NCBI GenBank assembly: GCA_959604115.1
Contig: CAUHBW010000023.1
Span: 1-17,944, forward strand
DNA from: an uncultured Bilophila sp.
Lineage (GTDB): Bacteria; Desulfobacterota; Desulfovibrionia; Desulfovibrionales; Desulfovibrionaceae
DNA length: 17,944 bases
Direction of reading: 5' to 3'
Part shown: in pieces, positions 1-7,757 of the stretch
Layout: the number at the start of each line of letters is the position of its first letter
Numbering within the stretch: position 1 is the stretch's first letter
Position numbers and translations under genes: made by a program
The notes under the pieces: model-generated
The model's input: the letters and a program-made list of their open reading frames with translations, nothing else
What the model was told of the DNA's origin: nothing
Database searches by the model: none

Positions 1-13
1 TTCTCCTCCCCCT
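1..13 (-). promoter_or_regulatory. Shine-Dalgarno sequence for the next gene off the left edge (probably murB)
   Basis: Read on the minus strand, the bases directly after the murC stop are AGGGGGAGGAGAA, a strong Shine-Dalgarno sequence (GGAGG). The start codon it serves lies outside the window. Since the dcw order here is otherwise standard, murB (UDP-N-acetylenolpyruvoylglucosamine reductase) is the expected next gene. The ribosome-binding sequence is seen; the identity of the gene is inferred. Confidence 0.6.
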
Positions 14-1378
14 CTACTCCTGCGCCAAAAAGCGCGGTCCCACATTGGTGACGCTGCCCGCGCCGATGGTCAGGAAGATATCCCCCGGCTTGAGGATGCC
101 GGGCAGTGCGGCGACCATCTCGTCGAAATTCTGGAAATAGCTGACGTCCGCATCGGACACCTGCCGGATGCCCTGCGCGAGGTTCTGCCCGTTCACGCCG
201 GGAATGGGCTTCTCCGAGGCCGGGTAGATTTCCGTCAGCAGGAGCTTGTCCACCGTGCCGAGCACATGGCAGAACTCTCCGAAGAGGGCCTGCGTCCGCG
301 AAAAACGGTGCGGCTGGAAGGCCACCACGACGCGGCGATCCGGATAGGCCGTGCGCGCCGTGGCGAGCGTCGCCGCGATCTCCACGGGGTGATGCCCGTA
401 GTCGTCCACCACGAGGATGTTGTTCTTCTCGCCCTTGTACTCGAACCGCCGCCCCACGCCGCCGAACCGGGCCAGCCCTTCGATGCAGAACTTCGGTTCG
501 ATGCCCGCGTCCAGCGAAACGCCGATGGCGGCGAGCGCGTTCAGGATGTTGTGGCGTCCCGGCTGCCGCAGCGTCACTTCGCCGAGCTCCTCGCCCCGGA
601 TGAACACCCGGAAACGGTTGACGACGCCGCATTCCAACACGTCCGCCCGAATGTGGTTGTCCGGCCCGAAACCGTACGTCACCACCGGACGCTTCACCCG
701 GGGCAGCAGACGCTGCACGCCGGGATCGTCGCCGCAGACCACGTTCAGGCCATAGAACGGAATCTGGTTCATGAAGCTCACGAACGCCTCGTCGATGGCG
801 TTCTGGTCGCCGTAGTGGTCCAGATGGTCGCGGTCCACATTGGTCACGACGTTGATGATCGGCAGCAGACACAGGAACGAGCCGTCGGACTCGTCGGCTT
901 CGGCGATCAGGTATTCGCCCTGCCCCAGCCGCGCGTTGGCCCCGTAGGCGTTGATGCGCCCGCCGATGATGACCGTAGGGTCAAGGCTGGCGGCGTCGAA
1001 GATGGCGGCGGTCAGCGAGGTCGTGGAGGTCTTGCCGTGCGTGCCCGCGATGGCGATCCCGGTCCGCAGGCGCATCAGCTCCGCGAGCATTTCCGCGCGG
1101 GGGATCACCGGAATGCCCTTCTGGCGGGCGGCGACCACTTCGGGATTGTCCTCGGACACGGCGGTGGACTTCACCAGCACGTTGACGTCGCCCACGTTTT
1201 CGGCGGCGTGCCCGGTGTGGATGTCGGCTCCGAGCGAACGCAGGCGGCGGACCACGGCGCTGTCCGCCATGTCCGAGCCGTGCACCTCATAGCCGAGGTT
1301 GAGGAGCACTTCCGCGATGCCGCTCATGCCCGAGCCGCCGATGCCGATCATATGGATTTTCGTGAATTTGGTACGCAT
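14..1378 (-). CDS. murC: UDP-N-acetylmuramate--L-alanine ligase MurC
   Basis: A cytoplasmic ATP-dependent ligase that adds L-alanine to UDP-MurNAc, the first amino acid of the peptidoglycan stem peptide. The 454-residue length is normal for MurC. The N-terminal nucleotide-binding domain opens with IGIGGSGMSG (11-20). The ATP P-loop is GTHGKTS (112-118), followed by EADES (160-164) and NVDRDHLDHYG (180-190). The linker motif GRHNILNA is at 274-281, and the C-terminal domain has DDYGHHPVEI (325-334) and FQPHRFSRT (354-362). The GTHGKT form of the P-loop and the DYGHHP motif separate MurC from MurD, MurE and MurF. The ATG follows AAGGAAA at good spacing and lies 12 nt after the murG stop, so it is probably co-transcribed with murG. 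All key motifs are intact. Confidence 0.97.
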   Translation of the reverse strand: MRTKFTKIHMIGIGGSGMSGIAEVLLNLGYEVHGSDMADSAVVRRLRSLGADIHTGHAAENVGDVNVLVKSTAVSEDNPEVVAARQKGIPVIPRAEMLAELMRLRTGIAIAGTHGKTSTTSLTAAIFDAASLDPTVIIGGRINAYGANARLGQGEYLIAEADESDGSFLCLLPIINVVTNVDRDHLDHYGDQNAIDEAFVSFMNQIPFYGLNVVCGDDPGVQRLLPRVKRPVVTYGFGPDNHIRADVLECGVVNRFRVFIRGEELGEVTLRQPGRHNILNALAAIGVSLDAGIEPKFCIEGLARFGGVGRRFEYKGEKNNILVVDDYGHHPVEIAATLATARTAYPDRRVVVAFQPHRFSRTQALFGEFCHVLGTVDKLLLTEIYPASEKPIPGVNGQNLAQGIRQVSDADVSYFQNFDEMVAALPGILKPGDIFLTIGAGSVTNVGPRFLAQE

Positions 1379-1390
1379 TGTCGTTTCCTT

Positions 1391-2467
1391 TTAGCGGTGT
1401 CCGCACAGCGAAAGCACGCCGTCCGCCACCTTGACGGCGGCGTCGGGGCGCGCACAGGTGCGGGCCATCTGGGACATGGCGCGCAGCGTGGCGGGATCAA
1501 GCAGCAGATTGATGAGCATCCCTCCGGCGTCCAGATGCGGAAGATCCTTTTCCGCCACCAGCATCGCCGCGCCCTGATCGACCATCACCCGCGCGTTGTA
1601 GGTCTGGTGGTCGTGGGTCGCATAGGGGAACGGAACGAGCACCGCGGGCTTTCCGGCCACCATGAGTTCCGCGACGGAGGTCGCTCCGGCCCGGCACAGC
1701 ACGAGATCGGCCCACTGATAGGCTTCCGCCACGTTCTCGATGAACGGCGTCACCCCGGAGGCGTCGATGCCGTGCGCACGGTATCCGGCGAGCACCCGCT
1801 CCAGATCGAAGGAGCCGGTCTGATGCCGGATTTCGATCCCTGCTCTGGTCAGCCGCTCCAGACTGGCGAGCACCACGGAGTTGACGGCCTTCGCGCCCTG
1901 GCTCCCGCCCATGACCAGCAGACGGCGGGTTCCCGGATGCGCCTCGGCGTTCTTCCCGGCCTCCACGATGGCCTCACGCACCGGATTGCCCGTGAGCACG
2001 GTCTTGCGCCCGTCGAACGCGCCGGTCACGTCCGGCAGGGACAGGAACACCCGTTTCGCCAGCTTCGCCAGCATGCGGTTGGTCAGTCCGGGCATGGCGT
2101 TCTGCTCGTGCACGGCGATGGGAATCCCGGAGAGCTTCGCCGCCGTCAGCGACGGAAACGAGGCGTAGGCCCCGAAGCCGATCACCGCGTCGGGTCGGAA
2201 GGACTTCACGATGCCCCGGGCCATGAACACGGCCCGGAACAGCCCCCACAGCGCGCCGACGGAGCGCAGGCCGCGTCCGAGCACGCCGCGCACGGGCAGG
2301 CCCCGAAACTCCAGCCCGGCCTGTTTCGCCAGCTTCGCCTCGGAACCGTACTGCGATCCCACGAACAACAGTTCCGCGCCCTCGCGCCGCAACTGTTCCG
2401 CCACGGCCAACGCCGGAAAAATATGTCCACCGGTTCCGCCGGTGGTCAAAAGCACCCGAACGCCCAT
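1391..2467 (-). CDS. murG: UDP-GlcNAc:lipid I N-acetylglucosaminyltransferase MurG
   Basis: A peripheral membrane GT-B glycosyltransferase that transfers GlcNAc from UDP-GlcNAc to lipid I, giving lipid II on the inner face of the cytoplasmic membrane. The protein is 358 residues, normal for the family. Motifs in order are TTGGTGGHIFPA (8-19), HEQNAMPGLTNR (120-131), TGNPVR (159-164), VMGGSQGA (185-192), HQTG (215-218), CRAGATSVAEL (258-268) and the UDP-GlcNAc-binding PFPYATHDHQTYNA (279-292). The family motif GGYVSGP appears as GAYASFP (99-105), a local variation. The frame stays open far upstream through ftsW, but the true start is the ATG at 2467. It is preceded by AGG-type ribosome-binding bases, begins the Rossmann fold at once, and lies 14 nt after the ftsW stop. 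Confidence 0.96.
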   Translation of the reverse strand: MGVRVLLTTGGTGGHIFPALAVAEQLRREGAELLFVGSQYGSEAKLAKQAGLEFRGLPVRGVLGRGLRSVGALWGLFRAVFMARGIVKSFRPDAVIGFGAYASFPSLTAAKLSGIPIAVHEQNAMPGLTNRMLAKLAKRVFLSLPDVTGAFDGRKTVLTGNPVREAIVEAGKNAEAHPGTRRLLVMGGSQGAKAVNSVVLASLERLTRAGIEIRHQTGSFDLERVLAGYRAHGIDASGVTPFIENVAEAYQWADLVLCRAGATSVAELMVAGKPAVLVPFPYATHDHQTYNARVMVDQGAAMLVAEKDLPHLDAGGMLINLLLDPATLRAMSQMARTCARPDAAVKVADGVLSLCGHR

Positions 2468-2481
2468 CTTGCCTGTCCTGT

Positions 2482-3630
2482 TCACCGCGCAGTGCGGGAA
2501 AAATTGAGCAGCAGACCTACGCACATCATGCTGGCGAGCAGGCTGCTGCCGCCGTAGCTGAGAAACGGCATGGCCACCCCCTTGGGCGGCGCCATTCCCA
2601 TGACCACGGCCAGATTGAGCGTGGCGCCGATGGCCAGCACCAGCGTCACGCCGAAAGCCGAAAAACGATCGCGCAGCTCCGACTGCCCCATGATGATCTT
2701 GTAGCAGCGTGTGAACAGCATGGCGAACAGCACCATGATCAGCGTGATGCCGAAAAAGCCGAGCTCCTCGCCCACAACCGCCATGATGAAGTCGTTGTGC
2801 GCTTCGGGCAGATAAAACATCTTCTGCGTGCTGCCGCCCATGCCCACGCCGAAAAAGCCGCCGGAACCGAGCGCGTACAGCGACTGCACGAGCTGGTAGC
2901 CAGCGTTCTGGGCGTCCGCGAACGGATCGAGGAAGGCGACCAGACGCCGGGCGCGGTAGGGCTCGAAAATGATCAGAGCCAGCGCGCCGGCCAGCGCCAC
3001 GCCGATGGCCATGAACAGATAGATGAATCGCGTCCCGCCCACGAGGCACATGAAAAACAGGATCATCGCAAGCACCACCGCGCCTCCGAAATCCGGCTGC
3101 GCCAGCAGCAGGAAGCAGAACAGCCCGGTCATGGCGAACGGCGGGATGATGCCCTTGCTGAACGTTTTGACCAGTTCCTGTTTGGTGCTCATGAAGTAGG
3201 CCAGATACAGGGCGAGCGCGATCTTGGCGAACTCCAGCGGCTGGATGGAGAAGAGCTTGACCGAAATCCAGCGCTGCGCGCCGTTGATGCGCGAACCGAG
3301 CGGGCTCAGGGTGGCGAACAGCAGCATCAGCACCGCCAGCAGGAAGGGGTACTGCAACTTGTACAGAAGCTGGCGCGGCATCGCCGCAAGCACCCACATG
3401 ACCACCCCGCCGATCGCCGCGTAGATAAGCTGACGCTTGAAGAAGAAATACTTGTCGCCGTTCATGCGCTCCGCCACCACGCCGCTGGCGGAGAGCACCA
3501 TAAGCAGACCGATGCACAGCAGCATGAGGAACAACGCAATCAGCCCCCAGTCGTAATGACCGGTGGGCGCATCCTCGGCCCGCCCCCTGAACAGGGACGG
3601 TTGAGGGGCACGGCGGCGGGCCATCGTCAT
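2482..3630 (-). CDS. ftsW: Septal peptidoglycan glycosyltransferase FtsW (SEDS family)
   Basis: A polytopic inner-membrane SEDS protein that polymerises lipid II into glycan strands at the division site together with its cognate class B PBP (FtsI, encoded upstream). It has 382 residues and about ten hydrophobic segments, the first near 29-51. SEDS motifs seen are INGAQRWI (115-122), QPLEFAK (130-136), AQPDFGG (177-183), LPEAHNDFI (274-282), whose Asp280 matches the conserved catalytic aspartate region of the family, and PPKGVAMPFLSYGGSS (348-363). Its ATG overlaps the murD TGA (ATGA), which points to translational coupling. RodA is the main alternative; the position between murD and murG favours FtsW. 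Confidence 0.94.
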   Translation of the reverse strand: MTMARRRAPQPSLFRGRAEDAPTGHYDWGLIALFLMLLCIGLLMVLSASGVVAERMNGDKYFFFKRQLIYAAIGGVVMWVLAAMPRQLLYKLQYPFLLAVLMLLFATLSPLGSRINGAQRWISVKLFSIQPLEFAKIALALYLAYFMSTKQELVKTFSKGIIPPFAMTGLFCFLLLAQPDFGGAVVLAMILFFMCLVGGTRFIYLFMAIGVALAGALALIIFEPYRARRLVAFLDPFADAQNAGYQLVQSLYALGSGGFFGVGMGGSTQKMFYLPEAHNDFIMAVVGEELGFFGITLIMVLFAMLFTRCYKIIMGQSELRDRFSAFGVTLVLAIGATLNLAVVMGMAPPKGVAMPFLSYGGSSLLASMMCVGLLLNFSRTAR

Positions 3631-4973
3631 GCAAGCACCTCCCGGACGACGCGCTTGAAGTCTTCGCCGCGCCGCAGGTAGTTGGGATACTGGTCATAGC
3701 TGGAACAGGCCGGTGCCAGCAGCACCACGTCGCCCTCATGGGCCAGCGCGGGGTGTCCGTCCTTGCCCGCCGCGCGGCGCAGAGCCTGCTCCAGAGTGCG
3801 GTCCCACGTCACGGGCACCGTATCCCGCCACGCGGGCTCGAAGCGTTCCCGGCTCGCGCCGAACAGGGCCACGCAGCGGGCGTGTTTTTTCAGCAATGGG
3901 CACAGCCCCGGCAGGTCTCCGCCCTTGAACTTGCCCCCGGCAAGCAGCACCACGGGCCGATCAAAGGACGCCAGAGCCACGCGCAGCGCTTCCACGGTCG
4001 TGCATTTGGAGTCGTTGACGTACAGAACGCCGTTGATCTCCGCGACCTTTTCCAGCCGGTGTTCCAGCGGAGCGAACGCGGCGACGGCCCGGGCGGCGGC
4101 CTCTTCGGTCACGCCGAACTCCCGGCAGGCCAGCCACGCGGCTTCGGCGTTGCTGCGGTTGTGCGGCCCCACGAGCTGCATTTCCGGGAAGCGATCCGAG
4201 GCCGTATAGTGGACGATCCGCGCCTTGAGGCCGTACCGCGCCGCGAGATCGTCCATGCCTTCCTGAAGGATGGCGAGATCGTCTCCGGTCTGGTTGGCGA
4301 ACAGGCGCATCTTGGCGCTGATGTACTCGTCCATGTCCTTGTGGAAATCCAGATGGTTTTCGCTGATGTTCAGCAGGATGCCCACGCGGGGATGCAGCGT
4401 CGAGCAGGTCTGCAACTGGAAGCTGGACAGCTCCAGCACGATCACGTCGGCCTTTTCCCCGGACAACACGTATTCGGAAAGCGGCGTGCCGATGTTGCCG
4501 CCGGTGAATACCCGAAGCCCCTGCTCCCTGAGCATGGCGGAGCACAGGCTGGTGGTCGTGGTCTTGCCGCTGGTGCCGGTCACGCCGATCACGGGCTCGC
4601 CGGAAAGCTGACGCCACGCGAGTTCGGTTTCGGCCATAATCTCGGGGGCGTTCTCTTCGGGCAAAAATTTCCTGATCACCGCCGCCGCCACGCCGGGACT
4701 CGGCACGACCAGTCTGGCGTCCCGGAACTGGCTCGGCACGTGTTCGCCGCACACGATTTCGACGCCGACGGACGCCGCCCATTCCGCGAACTCCGCCGGA
4801 ATGCGATCTGCCGAACGATCCAGCAGGCGCACGCGCGCGCCGATCTTGTGCAGCAGTCTGGCCGCCGCCACGCCGGAAACCCCGGCACCCACAACCACCG
4901 CGAGGTCGCCCGGCAACACTGCCGGGGCGGGCTTCGTAAACGTCTTTTCGTTCGCCGTTTCAGCTTTCATCAT
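3627..4973 (-). CDS. murD: UDP-N-acetylmuramoyl-L-alanine--D-glutamate ligase MurD
   Basis: A cytoplasmic ligase that adds D-glutamate to UDP-MurNAc-L-Ala using ATP. The protein has 448 residues. It has a Rossmann motif VGAGVSG (28-34), the ATP P-loop GVTGTSGKTTTTS (130-142), ISENHLDFH (203-211), Lys221 in YISAKMRLF at the position usually carbamylated in Mur ligases, VNDSKCTT (319-326) where many homologues read NDSKATN, LAGGKFKGGD (344-353) and PACSSYDQYPNY (421-432). About twenty polar residues precede the Rossmann fold, a short N-terminal extension. Two ATGs are adjacent (4973 and 4970); GGAG lies 2 nt from the first and 5 nt from the second, so translation may begin at the second. Unlike its neighbours it is separated from the upstream gene mraY by 293 nt, so it may head its own transcript. 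Confidence 0.96.
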   Translation of the reverse strand: MMKAETANEKTFTKPAPAVLPGDLAVVVGAGVSGVAAARLLHKIGARVRLLDRSADRIPAEFAEWAASVGVEIVCGEHVPSQFRDARLVVPSPGVAAAVIRKFLPEENAPEIMAETELAWRQLSGEPVIGVTGTSGKTTTTSLCSAMLREQGLRVFTGGNIGTPLSEYVLSGEKADVIVLELSSFQLQTCSTLHPRVGILLNISENHLDFHKDMDEYISAKMRLFANQTGDDLAILQEGMDDLAARYGLKARIVHYTASDRFPEMQLVGPHNRSNAEAAWLACREFGVTEEAAARAVAAFAPLEHRLEKVAEINGVLYVNDSKCTTVEALRVALASFDRPVVLLAGGKFKGGDLPGLCPLLKKHARCVALFGASRERFEPAWRDTVPVTWDRTLEQALRRAAGKDGHPALAHEGDVVLLAPACSSYDQYPNYLRRGEDFKRVVREVLA

Positions 4974-5040
4974 GACTCCAGTGCCTCCGGCGGCAAGGGG
5001 CTACAGCCCGTTGCCCCTGCTGGGGGCGCACATTACGCAT
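4960..5040 (-). other. Possible 26-codon leader ORF overlapping the murD start
   Basis: An ATG at 5040, preceded by GAGGG four bases upstream, opens a 26-codon frame that ends with a TGA at 4962-4960, inside the first codons of murD. The peptide is basic (several Arg, two His, one Cys, one Trp) and matches nothing I recognise. It could couple translation into murD or be chance; there is no direct support beyond start, ribosome-binding sequence and overlap. Confidence 0.15.
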
Positions 5041-5093
5041 ACCGCCCTCAGTGTCTTCGCGGCGTTTCTTGGTCGAAACGGCGTCCGTGACTT

Positions 5094-5135
5094 CCTGAGG
5101 GGCGTCAGGTCTTTCGATACTGAAAAAAGCCTGAC
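5094..5135 (-). promoter_or_regulatory. Mutually exclusive hairpins in the murD leader
   Basis: On the minus strand the word GTCAGG (5135-5130) can pair with CCTGAC (5109-5104), extended by CTTT/AAAG with one bulged base. The same CCTGA (5109-5105) can instead pair with TCAGG (5098-5094) across a six-base loop. One arm therefore has two possible partners, the geometry seen in attenuators and leader switches. Neither form is followed by a T tract, so neither is a plain terminator. The pairing is seen; function is inferred. Confidence 0.25.
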
Positions 5136-5148
5136 CTTACCGCCTGTT

Positions 5149-5154
5149 TGTCAA
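5149..5154 (-). promoter_or_regulatory. Candidate -35 element upstream of murD
   Basis: A perfect TTGACA reads on the minus strand, upstream of murD and downstream of the palindromic repeat. At 17 to 19 nt the possible -10 hexamers (GGCTTT, CTTTTT) are poor, so this is only a weak promoter candidate. If real, it would drive murD-ftsW-murG-murC separately from the mraZ promoter. Confidence 0.2.
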
Positions 5155-5170
5155 ATATTCCCCAGTCTCC

Positions 5171-5252
5171 ATTACGAAAGTCTTGGGAGAGGGAAGGATG
5201 GGGGTTGGGGGGAGGGGGAACCTTTCTGAAGAAAGGTTCCCCCTCCCCCCAA
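5171..5252 (+). repeat. Intergenic G-rich/C-rich palindromic repeat, copy A
   Basis: The element opens with an AAAGTCT word (5177-5183) and a purine-rich GGGAGAGGG stretch and ends in a perfect inverted repeat at 5205-5252, with 23-bp arms around a two-base GA centre (effectively a four-base TGAA loop). The left arm is G-rich, the right arm C-rich. It lies 14 bases past the mraY stop. Copy B (14999-15110) shares the opening, the AAAGTCT and GGGAGAG words, and the AGAAAGG plus C-run on the right side. No T tract follows directly on either strand, so it is not a canonical terminator, though so strong a hairpin could protect or attenuate the mraY transcript. A REP- or MITE-like family is likely. 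Confidence 0.7.
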
Positions 5253-5266
5253 TCTCGCCGTTCTTT

Positions 5267-6343
5267 TTACCGCAACTTCAACGCCGACAGGGCGATGAGA
5301 CCGAGCATGACGGAAATGATCCAGAACCGGATGATGATCTTGGATTCCGGGATGCCCTTCATCTCGTAGTGGTGATGCAGCGGGGCCATGCGGAAAATGC
5401 GCTTCCCGCCCGACGCCTTGAAGTAGCTTACCTGCAGGATCACGGAGAGCGTCTCCGCCACGAACAGGCCGCCCACGATGAGCAGCAGCAGTTCCTGTTT
5501 GCAGAGCACCGCAAGAAAGGCCAATACGCCGCCGAGCCCGAGCGAGCCCACGTCGCCCATGAACATCTGGGCGGGATAGGCGTTGAACCAGAGAAATCCG
5601 AGCCCCGCCCCGGCAAGCGCGCTGCAAAAGACGGCGACCTCGCCCACGCCCGCGATGTATTCAAGCTGGAGGTACTGCGCGAAACGCACGTGCCCCGTGA
5701 TGTAGATGTAGACCGAAAACACGAGGCCCGCGACCACCATCGGCCCGATGGCGAGGCCGTCCAGCCCGTCCGTCAGGTTCACCGCGTTGGACGTCCCGAC
5801 CATGACCAGCATAGCGAAGGGGATGTACCAGTACCCGAGATCGGGATTCAGCGTCTTGAAGAACGGAAAGGCCAGCCGCGTGGAATAGGCCGGTTCCGAA
5901 ACCAGCAGGAGCATGGCGGCCCCGGCGACCAGCATCTGCCCGGCAAATTTCGCGCGCGGGCTGAGTCCCTTGTTCTGGTGGTGGGACACCTTCATGAAGT
6001 CGTCGACGAACCCCACAGCCGAAAAGCCGATGAAGACCAGCATGGTCATCCAAAGGTAGGCGTTGGTCAGGTCCGCCCACAACAGCACGCTCATCGCCAC
6101 GGCGAACACGATGAGCAGGCCGCCCATCGTCGGCGTTCCGGCCTTGCACTGGTGCGCCTTCACTTCCTTGAGAATCTGCTGGCGGCACTTGATCGCCTGC
6201 AGCCAGCGGATGAAGTACGGCCCCACGAGGATGCTCACCGCCAGCGCGGTCACGAGCGCCCACGCCGAACGGAACGTGATGTACTTGAAGATGTTGAGGA
6301 CGGAATAGTCGGCGCTCAACGGATACAGCAGGTTATACAGCAT
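5267..6343 (-). CDS. mraY: Phospho-N-acetylmuramoyl-pentapeptide transferase MraY
   Basis: An integral membrane enzyme that transfers phospho-MurNAc-pentapeptide to undecaprenyl phosphate, making lipid I. The protein has 358 residues, close to the family norm, with about ten hydrophobic segments. Diagnostic motifs are KAGTPTMGG (67-75), VGFVDDFMK (110-118) with the paired aspartates 114-115, NAVNLTDGLDG (186-196), NAYPAQMFMGDVGS (254-267) with Asp264, and APLHHHYE (320-327) with the His triad. Its ATG lies inside the end of murF (11-nt overlap) behind GGGAGA, so it is probably translationally coupled. The 3' side is unusual: a perfect long hairpin (copy A of the repeat) begins 14 bases after the stop. 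Confidence 0.97.
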   Translation of the reverse strand: MLYNLLYPLSADYSVLNIFKYITFRSAWALVTALAVSILVGPYFIRWLQAIKCRQQILKEVKAHQCKAGTPTMGGLLIVFAVAMSVLLWADLTNAYLWMTMLVFIGFSAVGFVDDFMKVSHHQNKGLSPRAKFAGQMLVAGAAMLLLVSEPAYSTRLAFPFFKTLNPDLGYWYIPFAMLVMVGTSNAVNLTDGLDGLAIGPMVVAGLVFSVYIYITGHVRFAQYLQLEYIAGVGEVAVFCSALAGAGLGFLWFNAYPAQMFMGDVGSLGLGGVLAFLAVLCKQELLLLIVGGLFVAETLSVILQVSYFKASGGKRIFRMAPLHHHYEMKGIPESKIIIRFWIISVMLGLIALSALKLR

Positions 6344-7757
6344 GGGACTCTCCCGCCTGCGCCGCGTTGAAGGCGTTGACCAGCGTTTCCAACTTGTTCG
6401 AACGCGATCCCTTGAACAGGATCACCCCGCCCCCGACGCCGAGATCGCAGGCGGCGAGGCTCTTGAGCATGTCCTCCGCGGACGCCACCGGACAGAAGAC
6501 GCCGTTGTAGCGTCCGGCCTTCAATCCGGCCTCGAAGTCGGCCCGATGCCCGCCCTTCCAGCAGACCAGACGCGGCTTGACCTCCGCGACGTGGCGGCCC
6601 AGCGCGCGGTGCTCATCCTCGGCGAGCGAACCGAGTTCGCCCATTTCCCCGAGCACGCACACCAGCGGACGGTCGGACCGGTCCCCCGCCATTTCGGCGG
6701 CGGCGTCCAGCATCCGGGAAAAGGACAACGGGTTGGCGTTGTAGCTGTCGTCGATCACCATCCAGCCGCCCACCTTGGAACAGGCGAAACGCTGCTTCGG
6801 GAGCACGGCCCCGACGAATCCGGCGGCGATCTCCTCGGCGGTCAGGCCCAGACGGTGCGCCACCGCCGCGACCGCAATGACGTTTTCCGCGCCGAACGCT
6901 CCACGGAACGGAGCCTCCACATCCACGGAAACCCCGTCCAGCCACAGCCGGAACAGCCCCTTGTCCTCACCGGCGGGCACCACATAGGCCGCGCGGTATT
7001 CCACCTGACGGCCCGTGGTGGAGAAAAAGACCAGCTCCTGACGCACGGCGCGGGCTTCGCGCACGAGATCGGGGTAGTCCGCGCTGACGACGGCGGTTCC
7101 GCCCGGCGCGAGATACGAGAGCAGTTTCGATTTGTAATGCGCGGTGCCCCGATCCCCGAGTCCGGCGGCATGCCCCGGACCGACGTTGAGGATCAGGCCG
7201 AAATCGGGTTCGAGAACGGAACCGAGTTCGTCCATGTCGTTGGGGTGGCTGATGCCCGCCTCCATGACCCAAAACGCCTCGTCGCCGTCCGCCGCCAGCA
7301 TGGACAGGGGCAGCCCGATCTGGTTGTTCAGGTTCATGCGGGTCTTGGCGGTCTTCCCGCGACGGCCCAGCACCTGCGCGAGCAGTTCCTTGACCGTGGT
7401 CTTGCCCGAGGTGCCGGTGAGCCCGACGACGCGGGTATCCGACCCAAGGCGCTTGCGCCAGTCATGCGCCAGACGGCCCAGCGCAGCCACCGTGTCGTCC
7501 ACGAGAATGACCGGAACCGGCGGCACGCCGTCGAAAGGGTTGCGCGAGGCGAGCAGCGCGGCGGCTCCGGCTTCGGCGGCCTTGCCCGCGAAGTCGTGCC
7601 CGTCGAACGTTTCGCCGGGAATGCACACGAACAGCGAACCCGGAGCCACGGCGCGGCTGTCCGTGCCCACGCCGACGAGGGGTTCGGAGGGCATGGACGC
7701 CCCCGTGACAAGGGAACCGCCGACGGCCCGGACGATGTCTTCAAGACTCAGGCGCAT
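6333..7757 (-). CDS. murF: UDP-N-acetylmuramoyl-tripeptide--D-alanyl-D-alanine ligase MurF
   Basis: A cytoplasmic ligase that adds D-Ala-D-Ala to the UDP-MurNAc-tripeptide, completing the pentapeptide. It is 474 residues. The N-terminal substrate domain has TDSR (32-35) and FDGHDF (51-56). The ATP domain has GLTGTSGKTTVKE (112-124), MNLNNQIGLPL (141-151), MEAGISHPNDMDEL (165-178) and NVGPGHAAGLG (191-201), a variant of the usual NIG-AH motif that keeps the histidine. The C-terminal domain has IDDSYNANPLS (335-345), LGEMGELG (369-376) and LFKGSRS (447-453). It overlaps the murE end by 10 nt and the mraY start by 11 nt. Confidence 0.96.
   Translation of the reverse strand: MRLSLEDIVRAVGGSLVTGASMPSEPLVGVGTDSRAVAPGSLFVCIPGETFDGHDFAGKAAEAGAAALLASRNPFDGVPPVPVILVDDTVAALGRLAHDWRKRLGSDTRVVGLTGTSGKTTVKELLAQVLGRRGKTAKTRMNLNNQIGLPLSMLAADGDEAFWVMEAGISHPNDMDELGSVLEPDFGLILNVGPGHAAGLGDRGTAHYKSKLLSYLAPGGTAVVSADYPDLVREARAVRQELVFFSTTGRQVEYRAAYVVPAGEDKGLFRLWLDGVSVDVEAPFRGAFGAENVIAVAAVAHRLGLTAEEIAAGFVGAVLPKQRFACSKVGGWMVIDDSYNANPLSFSRMLDAAAEMAGDRSDRPLVCVLGEMGELGSLAEDEHRALGRHVAEVKPRLVCWKGGHRADFEAGLKAGRYNGVFCPVASAEDMLKSLAACDLGVGGGVILFKGSRSNKLETLVNAFNAAQAGESHAV

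Larger units (their letters stand above)
4974..5266. other. mraY-murD intergenic region (293 nt), the main break inside the cell-wall cluster
   Basis: This is the longest gap between genes in an otherwise tightly packed cluster. Going from mraY towards murD it holds the palindromic repeat (5171-5252), a perfect TTGACA hexamer on the minus strand (5154-5149) with no convincing -10, a set of alternative hairpins (5094-5135), and GC-rich sequence containing a six-base-pair AGGGGC/GCCCCT hairpin close to murD. No convincing protein gene fits; open frames here run into the repeat or overlap murD. Confidence 0.6.

Noticed and set aside
266..2557. Long plus-strand open frame (763 codons) opposite murC and murG
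   Set aside because: It lies antisense to two genes with complete family motifs and is rich in His, Arg, Gly and Ala, as expected for the reverse strand of GC-rich codons. No recognisable domain.
2468..3739. N-terminal extension of murG through ftsW
   Set aside because: The upstream part is an out-of-frame reading of ftsW; MurG similarity begins exactly at the ATG at 2467.
4974..5229. Plus-strand small ORF in the mraY-murD gap
   Set aside because: It has no ribosome-binding sequence, is divergent from murD with its start touching the murD start, and its end reads through the repeat element.
5205..5252. Repeat A as a canonical Rho-independent terminator
   Set aside because: On the minus strand the stem is followed by a C run, and on the plus strand the nearest T run is about 12 bases away. 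A non-canonical effect on the transcript is still possible.
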